Part shown: positions 11,201 through 26,200 of the stretch, in pieces
How positions within the stretch are numbered: position 1 is the stretch's first letter
Layout: every line of letters starts with the position of its first letter
NCBI RefSeq assembly: GCF_033807575.1
Contig: NC_084730.1
Location: 2,959,986-3,023,985, forward strand
Length of the DNA: 64,000 bases
Direction of reading: 5' to 3'
Source: Cydia pomonella
Lineage: Eukaryota; Arthropoda; Insecta; Lepidoptera; Tortricidae
Notes under the pieces: generated by a model
What the model was told of the DNA's origin: nothing
The model's input: only the letters and a program-made list of their open reading frames with translations
The model's database searches: none
Position numbers and translations under genes: made by a program

Positions 11201-14200
11201 CCTATTAAATACCTACCTAATCAACTGCTAGACGGAGCACATAAGGCAATCGAGGTCACCACACATAAGCGCTCCAGATTTTTTTTTCGCTCTTCGTTGG
11301 ATGCGGTCCAGAGGGAGAAGCTGGTACCGGGGTGCCCCTGCCCATAGATGAGAACAGTATTCCATGTGCGGGCGCACCTGCGCCTTATAAAGCTGTAAGC
11401 GTTGGGCCGGTGTGAAATATTGTCTCGATCTGTTATAAATTTAATATGGGAGCGGGACCGTTTATTTCAGTGCGCCCATTATGACGACCAGGAAGCGTAT
11501 TATGGATGGCTTTATCCACGTGATAAAATAACTGTCACTTTTTAACACCGCGGGATCGAAAGTGACGGACACCATTTTATCAATCACGCTGTCACGTAGA
11601 CAAGAATAACCATCATATCCATACAGTACTCGTAAAATTAAAAATATTTACAAAAATATGCTTTAGGGATGTACCTGTATCTGTTTAAAATAGTGTCGAA
11701 TAAAAGTTAGATCGCATTTTACAAATAAAATTGCTCCTATGCGGGGTGCCCTCGTGCTCTGTAAACTCTTCATATTGTGGTGTCTGTGTAGTCTGTGGGC
11801 TGGAACAAAAAGGCACAGACTGATAAATGGGAATGTTGCCAAATGATGGTGGCCGCTTATGCCTGTGCCACATGTCCAGTGATCGGGGTTTTGGATGCCA
11901 CTCGGGGTGAATGACTGATCATTATGCTAGTATGGATATGCCGCGGGATTCCTGGCTTCGTGTGGTTAGATAAGGGATAGTGTTTTGGCTATATGACAAA
12001 TGGTAAATTATATACGTATTGATAATCAATCAATTGCTATTACGGGTCAATATTTTAAATAAATGTTCTTCTCGTGTCAATGGTTTCAGATTTTCAGACT
12101 GTGCGTGACCAAAAGGTAGCGACGAAGGTAGGTCTGCTCAGAGCAGGCATGAGCATTATTTGAGGAGTCGTCCCACATGGACATTGGGTGTCTAGCCGCC
12201 TAGAGCGCTTCACTTCAGCATATTCTCCTTCTAAATAAATGTTACTGCTGTTGAATACATTCTTTGAAATCGAACCGAACAATGGTTTCCTTATACCTGA
12301 ACTGAAAACTATGCTGCTGATACTTTCAAGAATATTATAGTAGAAATCGTATCGGCCTAATACTTGTATACTTATATTACTTAAACCAACCACTCACTTG
12401 CCTTTTGCAGGTAGAGTGAATCACAAGGACAGAGAATCCATGTTGGAGGAAGAAAGAATGGAGTTCATGTGGAGAGGGAGCGATGTTTTAGGTAAAAAAC
12501 GCCATGTTCACTGCAGGTGGGTCAAAGAAACCTTGGAATAAAGCAACACTAATTTTCATAATAAATAAATAAATAATCAATAAATAAATATTATAGGACA
12601 TTATTACACAAATTGACTAAGGCCCCCAGTAAGCTCAATAAAGCTTTTGTTGAGGGCACTCAGACAACGATATATATAATATATAAGTATGTTTAAATAC
12701 TTAAATACATGGAAAACGACCATGACTCAGCAGGGACAAATATCCATGCTCATCGCACAAATAAATGCCCTTACCAGGATTTGAAATTTGAACCCACTAC
12801 CCACCAGGCCAGACCGGTCGTCAAATAAGTAGTTGACAAGAAAAATGCAGTAAGATTTAAGTAATATTTTGTTACTTATCAAAAAAGTAAATGGGATTAA
12901 AGCCAAGCGGACGATGACCGAAAATTTAATCTTTGTCATACGCTTATTATAACACGGTTAAGATTATCTTATGGGTAGGCCCCCTGAAAGGCGTATCCAT
13001 ATTACAATATCAACTTTATCACGTTGAAATAGTTCCAATAGTTTCAGTTTCACTGTTGCATCCAAACCGGCGATCACTGGTCACAGGGACCATCACGTGG
13101 CGCTAGAGTTAAGGGGCTCACTGATGAACAGTCCGCCGGACGATATCGGCCTGTTAGTTGTTCGGAACTGTCAACTTTTTGTTGTAACTGACAGGCCGAC
13201 CGGTTTGGCCTAGTGGGTAGTGACCCTGCCTACGAAGCTAATGGTTCCGGGTTCAAATCCTGGTAAGGGCATGTATTTGTGTGGTGAACATGGATATTTG
13301 TTCCTGAGTCATGGGTGTTTTCTATGTATTTAAGTATTTATAAATATTTATATATTATATATATCGTTGTTTAAGTACCCTCAACACAAGCCTTATTGAG
13401 CTTACTGTGGGACTTAGTCAATTTGTGTAATAATGTCCTATAATATTTATTTATTTATTTATAGGCCGATACTATCCGGCGGACTGTTAATTAGTGGCCC
13501 CTTTATAACTCTTGGTGTTTCCCCAGGCAAGATGTCGGACATAATGACGCACACGCTGTACAATCTGTACAACGCGCCTGACGGGTTCTGCTTCGACTTT
13601 CTCTGCAACGAGGAGCCGATCGTCGATGACCCTGACAGCAAGGCGTACAACGCTGAAAAACGGGTACGCAACTATAGATACTATACAAGTATACATCTCT
13701 ATTGTATTGTAGTAATTATTAATTTAAGATTATTATAATGTAATGTTTACCCAGGTATTGGCTGTTGTATTTATTAATGTTGTTATGTATTTATCTTTCA
13801 CTATATGATGTTACTATAAATGTTGTATAATGTTGTTTGTAAAAGAGCCCTTGAGGCCTCCTTGCAGAATACATTTTTGAATTTTGAATTTTGGAATCAT
13901 CATATCCTGGTACATATACCTGTAAAACTCTCTTAATGGACGACTAGCCAGCTTATCCAAGGTGACAATAGCAATCACTACGACAACGAAACGCTGTGTC
14001 TCTCTTTCACTCTTCCATATTCGTGCGGCAGAGACAGTTGCGTTTCGGTCGCTATGGAGGGTAACGGTTGGCACGTTGGCTACGCGGCCAGGGTGCTTAG
14101 CCAACGTGCCAATAGGTAACGCTCCGTAGCGTAACGTAGTCATCTATATCACTCTTCCATATTAGTGCGACAGTGACAACTGTTTCGTTCGCTACGGAGC

Positions 14201-17200
14201 GTTAACGATTGGGAGTATTGGGACGTTGGCTACGCACCCAGGACCCTGTTTCAATACTACTTATCCCACGTGACAGCGAGAATTTGCCGTACATTGCTGG
14301 TCCAAATAGTAAATATATATTGACGCTGACTGTACTTACTTATCCACTTGGCAATGTACACAAAATTGTCAGCGACAGGTGAAATCGGGGCCTGGTAATT
14401 ATTTCACCAACTTACCAACTAAAGAATTGTCACCTGACACTGACATATTAAGTGACATATGCATGAATAAATGTATATTTCTTCAACGACTAATCAAACT
14501 ACCAAGTAGATGAATCAACAAAGAAATTAACGAAATAAACGATATAAATGAAATAAATGAAATGAAATGAAATAATGGAAGTCTCAATACTCGATATCTA
14601 AAAATATTTTTTGTTTATAAAGTATGCGACGCTATGTCTGTTACAGGTAAACGACTTCATAGCTCAAATCGAGCACCAAGCCAAGTACTACGAACACGAC
14701 AATATTATGGTGACCATGGGTGGTGATTTCACATACCAGAGTGCTGCCAATTGGTTCATGAGTATGGACAAGCTCATTAAGTTAGTACGAGAATTTTACA
14801 TTCTTTACAGGTGTATGACTTTTACATTCTGCCCAAAGTCAACGGTGTACTTATAGTATTCTACCACGCACATTATCGTCATTGGCCTTCGAGTCTATTA
14901 CAGGATATATAATTTTGCGCAATAGAGTTCAAACTGGCTACGTATGTGGTATGACATCATTTTGGTGACCTTAGGTGGTGACAAAATGGTGTGTCAGAGT
15001 GCTACCAACTGGTTTATGAGCATGAACTCATCAAGTTAGAACGAGGCTGCATTTTTCGCAGGTGTATGGTTTTAACATTCCGCCCACCTAAGTCAACGGG
15101 ACTAGTACTACCAACTGGTAACAGGCCTAGCATAGTGTGGCACTTAATGGCAAATAAACTATTTTTATTTCAATATATTTTCATTAATATGCAGTAGAAA
15201 ATAATCAGTTTGATTTTATCTACAGTCACGTGAACACACATCCCGCCAACATGTCGGACATAAATATATTTTATTCGTCTCCGTCTTGCTATCTGAAGGC
15301 GCTGTACTTGAATGGGCGGAGGGACAAAGCCATTTATGCTGAAAAGGTGAGCTAGGTACATACATGTGCACCGTCGTCCACATTACTTGTGTTATTTGTG
15401 TTGCAATATAGATAGATGTATAAGTTAATAGCTTTTCGAATTTAACGAAATAACAGCAATTTTTGTATGAAATTGCAAATCGTTTTCCACTAACTAAATC
15501 TTAACAAATCACTTTGATTTTGATGTCGATCGCTTTAGCATAATATATTCTAGGTTAATAGGTATCGCAATTTGGAATTAAAAAAAAATATATTTAGCAA
15601 ATAAAAAAAGAAAAACCTCGTTTTCATTGTGTCAATAACATACTAAAAAATTATGGAGAATGGAAAATATTTACAAGTGGAAAAACGTCTTCTGCTTTTG
15701 TATGGTGGTATTATTCCCAATGTATCATAATTCCCAATTTGACGTAGTTCCAACTGTAAACTCAATAAGGCTCGTGTTGTGAGTACTAGGCGACCATATA
15801 TATGTCGGCGGTCGATCATGAAATCAGGTTGATCATGAAATTCTTAGGCATTTCGTGGATCGTCAAAATCATTGTCTCACTCCCGAATCTAAATCGACGA
15901 AGTCCCGCTAGGCGGGGCTCCTATTTCTAGACAGTTTCCTATCCTATCCTACCTATTTATTGGTTTAATGTGACTAACGTCAAAACGAAATTTTACTATC
16001 TGTCTGATTTTACAATCTGCCGCCGACATGTATAATATATGCAGCTTAAATACATAGAAAACATCAGGAACAATTATCTGTCAATAAACACACAAATAAA
16101 TGCCCTTACCAAATCATACAAATACGTAGGCTAGAGCCGGTGTAGCTTTATTTGGCGTTAATAAGCGCATTGTAATATGCATTCTTACTTGAAAATAAAT
16201 TATTTCTATCTTTATTTAAACATTTAATTCAATTTGTTTCTTGCCAGGGTGATCACCTGCCGTACGGCAGTGACTCGAGCACATACTGGACCGGGTTCTA
16301 CACGTCTCGGCCCAGCATCAAATATCTCACGAGAAAGACGCACATTTTTCTTCAGGTAGGGCTACATCGACATGAAAAGTAAACGCTGTCTTAGTTGACG
16401 CTTTCTTTCTAGAAGATTCATAAATTGTATGGGTGTTAATCGTGTAGAAGCTATAATGTAGACAATAAAATCATACAGCAAGGTGTATAGGTACACACTA
16501 CACTTGGAAAAAAGGGAATTCGCTAATAATGTTTGTCGAAAACAATTGAGACTGCTGATTTCCATTTAAATCCATTTAATATGCCCATTTTATAGACAGT
16601 AAATAATGAAAGTTATTTTTAATTATGTTCCTCCAACATTAGGCCGCAGACTGGACCTGGACGCTCGTGACGTGACAGGCGGCGCGACGAGCGGCAAATC
16701 ACTGCCATACATTGTGTTCGACATTGACATAAATCTGACGGCCCGGCCACGACTTCACGCGGCGGCGGCAGCGGTGAGCGGCGGCCATAAGTGGGAAAGA
16801 AAGGTCAGATCGCTGTGTCTCGCTCCAACCTATGCTCGCCGCTCGCCGCTGCCGCCGCCGCCACGCGATGTCGTAAGGACGAGCCTTACGGACACTAAAA
16901 ATGGTGCTAGTTCAGTGGTGTCTCACGAATTCGAGCCAATCGTGCAGTCTAACGCCACAACGCGATTGGTTGATGAGTTCGCATCACGCGCGCGATTGGT
17001 CGCGACTAGTTGCGACCGTCTAAATAAGGGCCGTTCTTTATGTCAATGCAAGGTTCACGAAAACGTTAACGTTCAAAGGTTTAAATAACTGTAAAATGTA
17101 TCTTTTCAGATAGCGAAACAGCTGACTGTACTCGCTCGCATGGGAGATTCGTATGAATTGCATTTACTACGCCACGCGCTCGGTCTCATGATGCACCACG

Positions 17201-20200
17201 ATGCTATAACAGGTCACCTATTTATTTATTTAGCTTTCTGAACTTCAATAACCGGCCAAGAGCATGTCGGGCCACGCTCAGTGTAGGGTTCCGTAGTTAC
17301 TCTTCCGTTACAATAAGCTAAACTGGAGCTTAAAGTATAGTAAATTGTTAACCATGGGATGAACCGGTTGCTTTCACCCGAGTTAAACAAATAGGCAAAT
17401 TTGCATAATCAGTACCTAATTATAGTAAGTCTTTTTACTATGAAGGGAAAACTTTTTGCGATAACTCAAAAACAGCTAAACTGATCATGTCCGCTATAGT
17501 TTGCATTTAATGTCTTTCTTAAGCTCTACTTCCACGATTTTTTTCATATTTTTTGGACCTATGGTTCAAAAGTTAGAGGGGGGGGGACACATTTTTTTTT
17601 GCTTTCGGAGCGATTATCTCCGAATATATTCACTTTATCAAAAAATGTTTCTTGAAAACCCCTATTAGTTTTGAAAGACCTTTCCAACGATATCCCACAC
17701 TCTAGGGTTGAAGCAAAAGAAAATTTCACCCCCACTTTACGTGTAGGGGAGGTACCCTAAAAAAAAATTAATTTTTAGATTTTATTGTACGACTTTGTCG
17801 GCTTTATTGATTTATATATCCATGCCAAATTTTAGCTTTCTAGCACTAACGACCACGGAGCAAAGCCTCGGACAGACAGACAGACAGACAGACGGACATG
17901 GCGAAACTATAAGGGTTCCTAGTTGACTACGGAACCCTAAAAACCGCCGACGTGTGACGACCGACCCTGCCTATGAAGCCGATGATCCTGGGTTCGAATC
18001 CCGGTTAGGGCATTTACTTGTGTGATGTGCATAGATATTTGTTCCTGAGTCATGGATGTTTTCCATGTATGTATTTTAAGTATTTGTATATTATATATAT
18101 CGTTGTCTCAGTACCTACAACATAAGCCTTCTTGGCTTACCGTGGGACTTAGTCAATTTGTGTAAGAATGTCCCTATAATATTTATTTATTTATAAAAAT
18201 AAAGTCTTAAATACTTAACATCCGGGTCATAAATTAAAAAATAAAAACAATAATTTGAAACTATTGGTAGTATAGGGGAACCGATACTGGTGCCATCTCT
18301 AAAAATTTTCGACCGGCCAACCTCATTCGCCCCGCAAGAAGTGTTTAATTATATAAAAACCGGACGGCAAGAAGGAAGAGGAGGCCTTGCTATGGTCCTC
18401 GGGTCAATAAATGTTGAGGTCCAGTCTTATAGGCTCAAATCCGTCTGTCAAGGCTCTTATTCTCAAGGCTGCATGTAGATATTACTACTGAGCAAATATC
18501 TCCCTTCTCCCCCTCTATAATGTTAACAGTACATATGATGCTACTTTATAGCCCTAGTAGCGATAATTAGCACTTTACGGGGTTGCAAATTTAAAGAAAA
18601 TATGTACTGTAAAACTTTGTACGATACACGTGCGAATAGGTAATTCGCAACTCGTGTCGATCTAAAACACTGCCTCTGTACATGTTTTCCTACTTTTCGC
18701 ACTTGTATCGTAATATACTAATTTTCTGAATGTTCGCTGCTGTCAAAAAATTCTGTAAATGTAATTCACGAATTTCTTGACAGGCACGAGTCAGCAGCAC
18801 GTCGCCAACGACTTCGTGAAGATGTTGAGTGAAGCCTTCGTCGCGTGTACGAAGAAAGTCTCCACGCTACTGAGGTGAGGATATTAACATTTTCATTTCT
18901 CATGCTCTGAATGATGCCATTGTTGTTCTAAAAACTGTGCAGAAAGTGATACGTTTCTGCTTTAGAGCATTTTACTTTTCAAGTACGATTTTTTTCGGAT
19001 CTATATTTGAATCTCTAAAGCTTTTTCTCCTATCTTTGCATTCCCTAATATTGTTTGTCATAATGATCAGTTGTCCTAACATTCGTATACCCTAATTTTG
19101 GTTTCCCTATTATCGAATGGCCGTTTATTTTTCGTCGTAATATGTTTTTTCTAATGGCACTTTCCATATTGAGTATTTATCCTAATTAGTATAGTCAAGT
19201 TAACGAAAAGTATGGAAGTAAGTCGTGTAGTCGTGCTTTTTTTGGATTCGTTAGATGGCGCAACTAGATTATTTCCCCCGAGTTGCACCGTTTCTATTAT
19301 GTACGGAAGACCGTTAAATTTTAGGTATAAACTATAAAGTGTCGTAATTTTGGAGTAAATTAAAAGCTATTGGGTTCAAGCTAAGTAGTGTATAGAGAAC
19401 ACCTTGGTGCATAGTATATCTTAATTAAAAAGATGTGCAATGTATGATACCCTAAAAAAAATTTTTTTTTCGATTGCGGCTCGAGGATAAGTCAGTCGGT
19501 TGGTGCAATCTCAAGTTAAGCTTTTTAAAGCATTATAAACATTCAGTTAACTTTGCACGCCTGGGCAAATTATGGAACATGTATTTTTAATTATTTTGTA
19601 CATTGTGCTTCGGGGGAAATTAAGAGAGACGTGAAAATTTTAAAAACGGTACTTATCTAAAGACACTACATTTGCACTAAATAAAAAATAGATTTTTTTT
19701 ACCGGAAGTTTGTCAAAAAGTAAATAGAATTAATCGCAACGAACTGCAAGCGAAGGTGGTTGGCCGCACGCGGCGCGGGGCGCGCGGGGCGGGGAGATAG
19801 CGCAGCGCGCAGCTAGGGTTTGCAATATCCGACAATTTTTCGGATACGGATACATAGAAATAGGATATCAAGAACGACTGTCAAACTTCAAAAGTGCGAC
19901 CAAAAATGAAATGCAAGTTTGTGCGTAAATTGTCTATGTGAGATCAAAAATAGTGATGTCATGTTACAACATATTAATAATCTATCGCTGTTTGACCGCT
20001 TTATCGACTACTTATTCAAATGTGTTTGATTGTATAAAAAAATGTTATACGAGTAGGTATGAAGGCGCTTCCTTTAGGGTCATATAGGGCCCAAAAGGTG
20101 CCTTTGATGAAACCAGCACCATATTTTAGTATGTTGTTAAGCATGTTATTTTGACAAAAAAACCATCGGGAGACAGTTTCTAACGTGGTTAAGTCACCAG

Positions 20201-23200
20201 TTATGACGTCATCAAAATGGCCGGTGCCGTGTTCAGAATATTGCGTATACCACAGAAAGTATATCACATGTAAGCTTGTGTGGGGTGTCATAAAAAGCAA
20301 AATTAAATGCGCTACATTATCGTTTATACATTTGACCTTGTAAGTACCATAGTTTGCGAGAAATTTTAAGTTTTATTTAAATTTTCCCGAAAAAAAATCC
20401 GTTTTTTGTTTTCATCAACTTTACTAGTAACTTTACAGGAAAACATTGTATCAAGATATGAATGCTACATTAGCAAGCTATTAAATTCCATTAAAATTTT
20501 GAAAATCGGTTTATAAACAAGCAAATTACACTATTTTTGTTCCATACCGGATGACACCACCAAGAGTCGGATGGCTGTTTCAATACAATTTACAAGGCAA
20601 ATGATGTTTAAGTAAAGGTAACTTGCTGAACGATATTTATAGTAAAATAATATTTTCGATAAAAGTATTATTATCAAAATTAAGAATACTGAGATCGTTT
20701 TATTGTAATTTACTCCGGATCTAGCTAATTAAAGTTACACACTAATTAAACAAATTTTATTTTTACGTGATATTTTGTCCCAGAGCATGCACCTTCGCAT
20801 GCGCAAAGCATAGTGTATTTAAATCCGTGTTTTACTCACCCACACCCTTTACAGCGTTCTTTGCACTTGCAAGACAATAGCTCCTTGCAGCTGAGACTAG
20901 CATCAGGAAGGGTTTTCTACAAAGAGGTGTACGCTGGTCCATCATTTTTGTTTCGCCAAGCCTAGTTGCAAGAATCTAGCATTTGTGGGTCGCTATTCAG
21001 GTAAATTGGTCCCAATGTGGGTCTGTTAAGCCCTTTTTATATGCTGTAAGAGAGCATCCTGTTGAAGGAATATACTCGATCGCTCTGTTTTTAGGGTTCC
21101 GTAGCCAAATGGCAAAAAACGAAACCCTTATAGATTCGTCATGTCCGTCTGTCTGTCCGATTATTTCCTAAACAAGATCCTCCTCGCAGTATTTACATTA
21201 CCTATTTGTGTCACTACTGGGTGTCACTACTATATGTAGGGTTTGCAATTAGAATATTGTGATATTCTAATTATTCGAATATCCACCAAAATAAAATCCT
21301 AATAAACGGATTTAGATAACACAGAAATAACGTTTTTAACTATGTTTTAATACAATGATATTATCCCAACCAATTTTAAATGATTACTTGATTATTATAA
21401 TAGCTAACATAATGTTATCTCTAAAACCGTTTTTAATAAGGAGGGTCTATATCTGGATTAGCTGGTGCATAGTTGGAAATACATCCAATGCCTCACCTCG
21501 TGTTCATTCGTCATGAAATACTAACTATGAAAGCAATACTTACTTACTTCACTGGATCAGTGACCCAAAAAGAATCTTGGCCTTTGACACAAGTACAACG
21601 TCACTCTGTTCTATTCTGCACCACTCCACGCTAGTTGGATACTCCGAGGGCGTTTTAGGGCTACATCGCTCCTATCTTCTCACAGCCCGATTCTCTCCCG
21701 TCCACTCCAAGTGACCAAGTCTGCGAAGTCGTGCGGCTATAATCTCGCTAATTATATTGGGTGCCGCAACTAGCTACTCTAGCTTCCTATTTTTCCTACG
21801 CTTTCATCTTCTCTATCTTCATCTCTGATAGGTCCCAGAATATTCCGCCAGAATTTCGTCTTCTTAACTAAGAACTTGTTCTTTTTTTTCTGATTCAGAG
21901 TCCAAGTGTAATACTTACCGATGCCATTCATCAAAATCTAATTATTGTCTTATAGACTTTAATCATGGACAGTCTACTGATCAGCTTGGATACTAGAACT
22001 CGGTGAAGCGCTGCTGAGCATCTTAGGGCATTTTGGATTCGAACATCTATCTCCTCTTCCCGATTACTTTAGGTAGGTCTTTTCTTTTCGATCTGCGGTG
22101 GCAGCATGGTTCTATTTTTATCACTTGTCACTATGCCCTTCATGACAAATGATAAAGAGCCGACCATCTTAGCCCTATTCATTTGGAGATATTCTAGTGG
22201 TTGATTATCAGACCAATTTTCTCTCCTTCCTAGCCTTGGCCTCCAGGTCGCTTTTGTTTTGAGCCTATAGCCCCAAGTCATCAGGATATCCAATGATCTA
22301 ATGTTTGCATTAAGCAACATTCGCATTCATTGTATAAAGTTACTGCGTGACATGATGTACTTATCAAAATTGATGTGCTGTTAGTATTTGAATTGCTTAA
22401 ATATATGAAAATACTATATTTAAATGACAAAATTATTCATAAATTTCATTAGAAAATTGTTTCGGTTATAGGTCAATAACCATATTTAATGGATCCGTAA
22501 TATCCGGATCTTATGACCCGCTAGATCCGGATCTTATAGTTGACGGATATCCGGATATTTCGGATATCCGGATCTCAAACCCTACGCGCAGCGATTGTTC
22601 CGAGACAGTTTGTTTGACACTTTTGACGGGCAACGAGCACAAATCTTTCTTCTGGCATTAAAACGGAACTATTGTTTTAAACAATCATTGAGTGAACTAA
22701 GTAGTCTAACGTTTTCGTAAGTATATGGAAAAACGCGATTTTTCGAATTTAAAAAACATTGAGCGTACCTGTATTTAATTTGTTGACTGTCTGTCTGCAT
22801 ACTCAGAAACCTTTTACGAGAGGTATGGGCATTGTGAATGTCATCTCGCTCTGTGTGGTAGGGCACAGCACAGCGGATGTCATTCCAGATCTAGAGCAGA
22901 GCCCAACTGGGGAAGGACCTCCACTTTACAGAAAATCGCAGTCAAATAACACTAGACCCTACTCATAGTGTTGTGTTCCTGCCGGTGAGTAAGGTTGCCA
23001 GAGCTCAACGAGGGGCGGGAGGGGGTTAGGGTCGGCAACGCGCATGTAACTCCTCTGGAGTTGCAGGCGTACATAGGCTACGGATACTGCTTACCATCAG
23101 GCGGGCCGTATGCTTGTTTGCCACCGACGTAGTATAAAAGAAGAAAAAAATCATACTATTTTTGCAGTACGTACATGCCACTACTCGTGCCTCAAGAGCC

Positions 23201-26200
23201 GTGCTTCGTCGGTGCATCTACGCGCGTTCCTTCTCTTGCCAGTAATCACGCGCTTGTCGCTTCTGTGTATTTATTGCTCTACGTTTTTGGTACTTGATTA
23301 CAAAACTGCATGTTCCGTATAAAAATGCCAATTTTTTATGGGGTGCGAATGTAAACAAAATCAAATGAATATGATTGCATCAATTTCCAATAGTATTAAA
23401 ATTTCCCCCGAAGTACAACGACAGTAAAACATGAAAAACTACTTTCCGGGTGTCGCACCCTGGTGCGAATTTGACATTGGATTTAGATATTTTTTCTAAT
23501 TATTTACTCAATTTGCACCGAGTACATTACTTTCCCCAGACCCGCAATGGCCAAAATAGATTTTTTTGTATGTTGTTTTTTTTTTTACCTGTTCCGTAGC
23601 TTAAATTAACATAAATAACACGTGCGAATTTAGATATAAGTGTTGTAAAACGTACGCCAAATTGCACCGAGTACACCTTTTTTCTCTTCTTAGTTACAAC
23701 CATTACATTATTTTCAGCCGATTTCACCCCTTTCCGGGGGGGTGAATTTAGTAATGATTGTATAAAGTTCGATTTTTAGCCCATACAAAACAATCCGTAG
23801 TGATTTTATTAGTCCTTAGAATTAGTTCCTGACTTTAGTGAAATTTGAGTTAATTTGACCGTACTAAATGTTATGTAGCATAATTCTTTTTTGGTCTAAT
23901 AATTGGTAGACCTAAAAATGATATATCCTAACGATCATGTTACCTAATTTTACATAGCCTATCGTTGCTTGACCTAACACACGTATGCCCTAATTTAGAT
24001 TTACCTATTATCGAATGGCCGATTTTTTTGTCCTAATATGTTTTTCCATAATGACTATTGGCCACCATACCAAACAACTACGGCAGAAACGAGTGCCTTT
24101 CATCCCTTGGCCAACAAATTATTATTTAGAGGCCACGATGCTTAAAATAAAAGTAAATAAATAAGTTCTTGACAAAAATTTCATTTTTGGTAGAAGATTT
24201 TATCGCTGTCTGTACTTTTCTTTACTCATCGAGACAATTCTTAAAAACCCCAAAAAAAAAATAGGTTGAGTTGTTTTATCACACAGTTCCCATGGCCACC
24301 TCCTGTCTCCATCATCAGATCAGCTCGAAAGTACCATAATATTGCATTTGTCACCCGACTTACATATGTATGCAAATTTTCAGCTTTATAAAGCTCTTCC
24401 TATAGGAAGAGGATTAAATTTTACTTCCAAGATTTGACCCGTATATGTAGATACATACATAGATAGGTTCGTACACGGCAAGTTAAATAAACAAGCTTTT
24501 GTTTAAAATTTTTTTTTTTTTAGGACTAGCAATGTGCAAGTTGCTGAACATTATCAAAATTTCCAAAATTTCTGGAAAATTTCATAACAAAATTCTCATG
24601 CAAGTCTCCACGTAGAAAGTTACCGATCAGATCTTTTTACTAGTAAAGTCTTAGAGAGCAGTTGAAGGCCAGTTCTTGATAATAAGATTTTTTTTAATGT
24701 TTCCAGCTACCTGACACCGACGTGGAGTAGCACTCGTCGGTCGAAGAGTAACCAGCAGTTCAATACGTGCCATCAAATTAACATGAGTCAATGCCCGGTA
24801 CGTCCTTCAACCTGTCGCTCTAGTGAAAAGCGGTACAAATTTCGCGAATCACAGAATAAGTTTTTTGACAATAATTTAATTTTTGGTACAAGCTGTTGTC
24901 GCTGATTTTACTTTTCTTTCCACGGACAACTTGTACTTTGGACGGATTGTGGCTTTCCGATACTTTGGTTACGACTTCTTAGTTCTATTGAGTACTTCTA
25001 CTTTTTTAATTTCCTTTACTTTTCTGGTTCGAATTCATATTTATTTATATTATATATTGAATATTTATTTATTTTTATTTATATATATATGTATGCATTA
25101 TTTTATGGTTATTTTTCTATCTATGTATATTTGTATCAATGTGTATTCAAAACGTGCATTTCATTAATTTCAGTGATTGTACACTTTTGTTTGTGTTTGT
25201 CATTCATTCACCGTTACTTCTGTTTTACTCATTTCCTCAAAGGTTAACTGGAAGAGATCCCATACAGGGATAAGTTCGCCTTTGTTGTATTTAATTTACT
25301 CTGTAACTGTGTTTTTCGTGTTTTTATTTCTATGTACAATAAAGTATATACATACATACATACATACAACTAATACTCATCGAGACAATTCTAAAAACTC
25401 CAAATCTATTCGGTTTCATTGTTTTATCAAAAAGTTCCAATGGCCACATCCTGTCTCCATCATCAGATCAGCTCGAGGGTACTTATTGCATTGTCACCCG
25501 ACTTACATAATTATGTATACAAGATTTCAGTTCAATCGGAAATCGAGAATTGGGTCAAATTTTAGCTTCCAAGACTCACTCGAGCTTCGTAAGACAGGGT
25601 ACAAACACGTTTTCATTCGAGCCACAATTTAAAAACACAACTTAATCACATTCCTCGCGCTGTCCCGGCATTTTGCCCGGGGTCAGCTTGACAACTAATC
25701 CCAAGAATTGGCGTAGGCATTAGTTTTCACGAAAGCATCTGACCTTCCAATCCAGAGGGTAAACTAGGCCTTATTGTGATTAGTCCGGTTTCCTCACGAT
25801 GTTTGCCTTCACCGAAAAGCGAGTGGTAAATACCTACATAAGTTCCGAAAAACTTATTGGTACGGGCCGGGGTTTGAACCCGCGACCCCGGATTGCAAGT
25901 CGCACGCTCTCACCGGCAGGCCACCAGCGCTTCTGTGTCTATATCTGTCTGTGAAAACAAATACTGCAACACTTTAACATTGTGAATAACTACCCCATTG
26001 TCCCCAGTTCGTTGAGGGTCAAGAGAGCCTACTCCTCCTGGTATACAACCCGCAGAGCCTGAAGACGTACCATTACGTCCGCCTACCAGCCATAGCTCTA
26101 CACTATGTCGTTAGGAACGCTTACGGTAAGGAATATCCTTCTATTTGATAGTTTAAACTTAATTTTCACAGCTCCAGGAAGCTGGAATGGGAATGGGATC

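Noticed and set aside
13200..13275. Possible tRNA gene
   Set aside because: It is the tRNA-like head of a SINE that has several copies in the window.
16606..17088. A 160-codon open frame on the plus strand
   Set aside because: It covers a GC-rich inverted repeat and a MITE in intron 9, has no family match, and its composition explains the lack of stops.
24883..25632. Open frames of 94 and 151 codons
   Set aside because: They run through a repeat, a retroelement 3' UTR and (CATA)n repeats. They are low complexity and match nothing.
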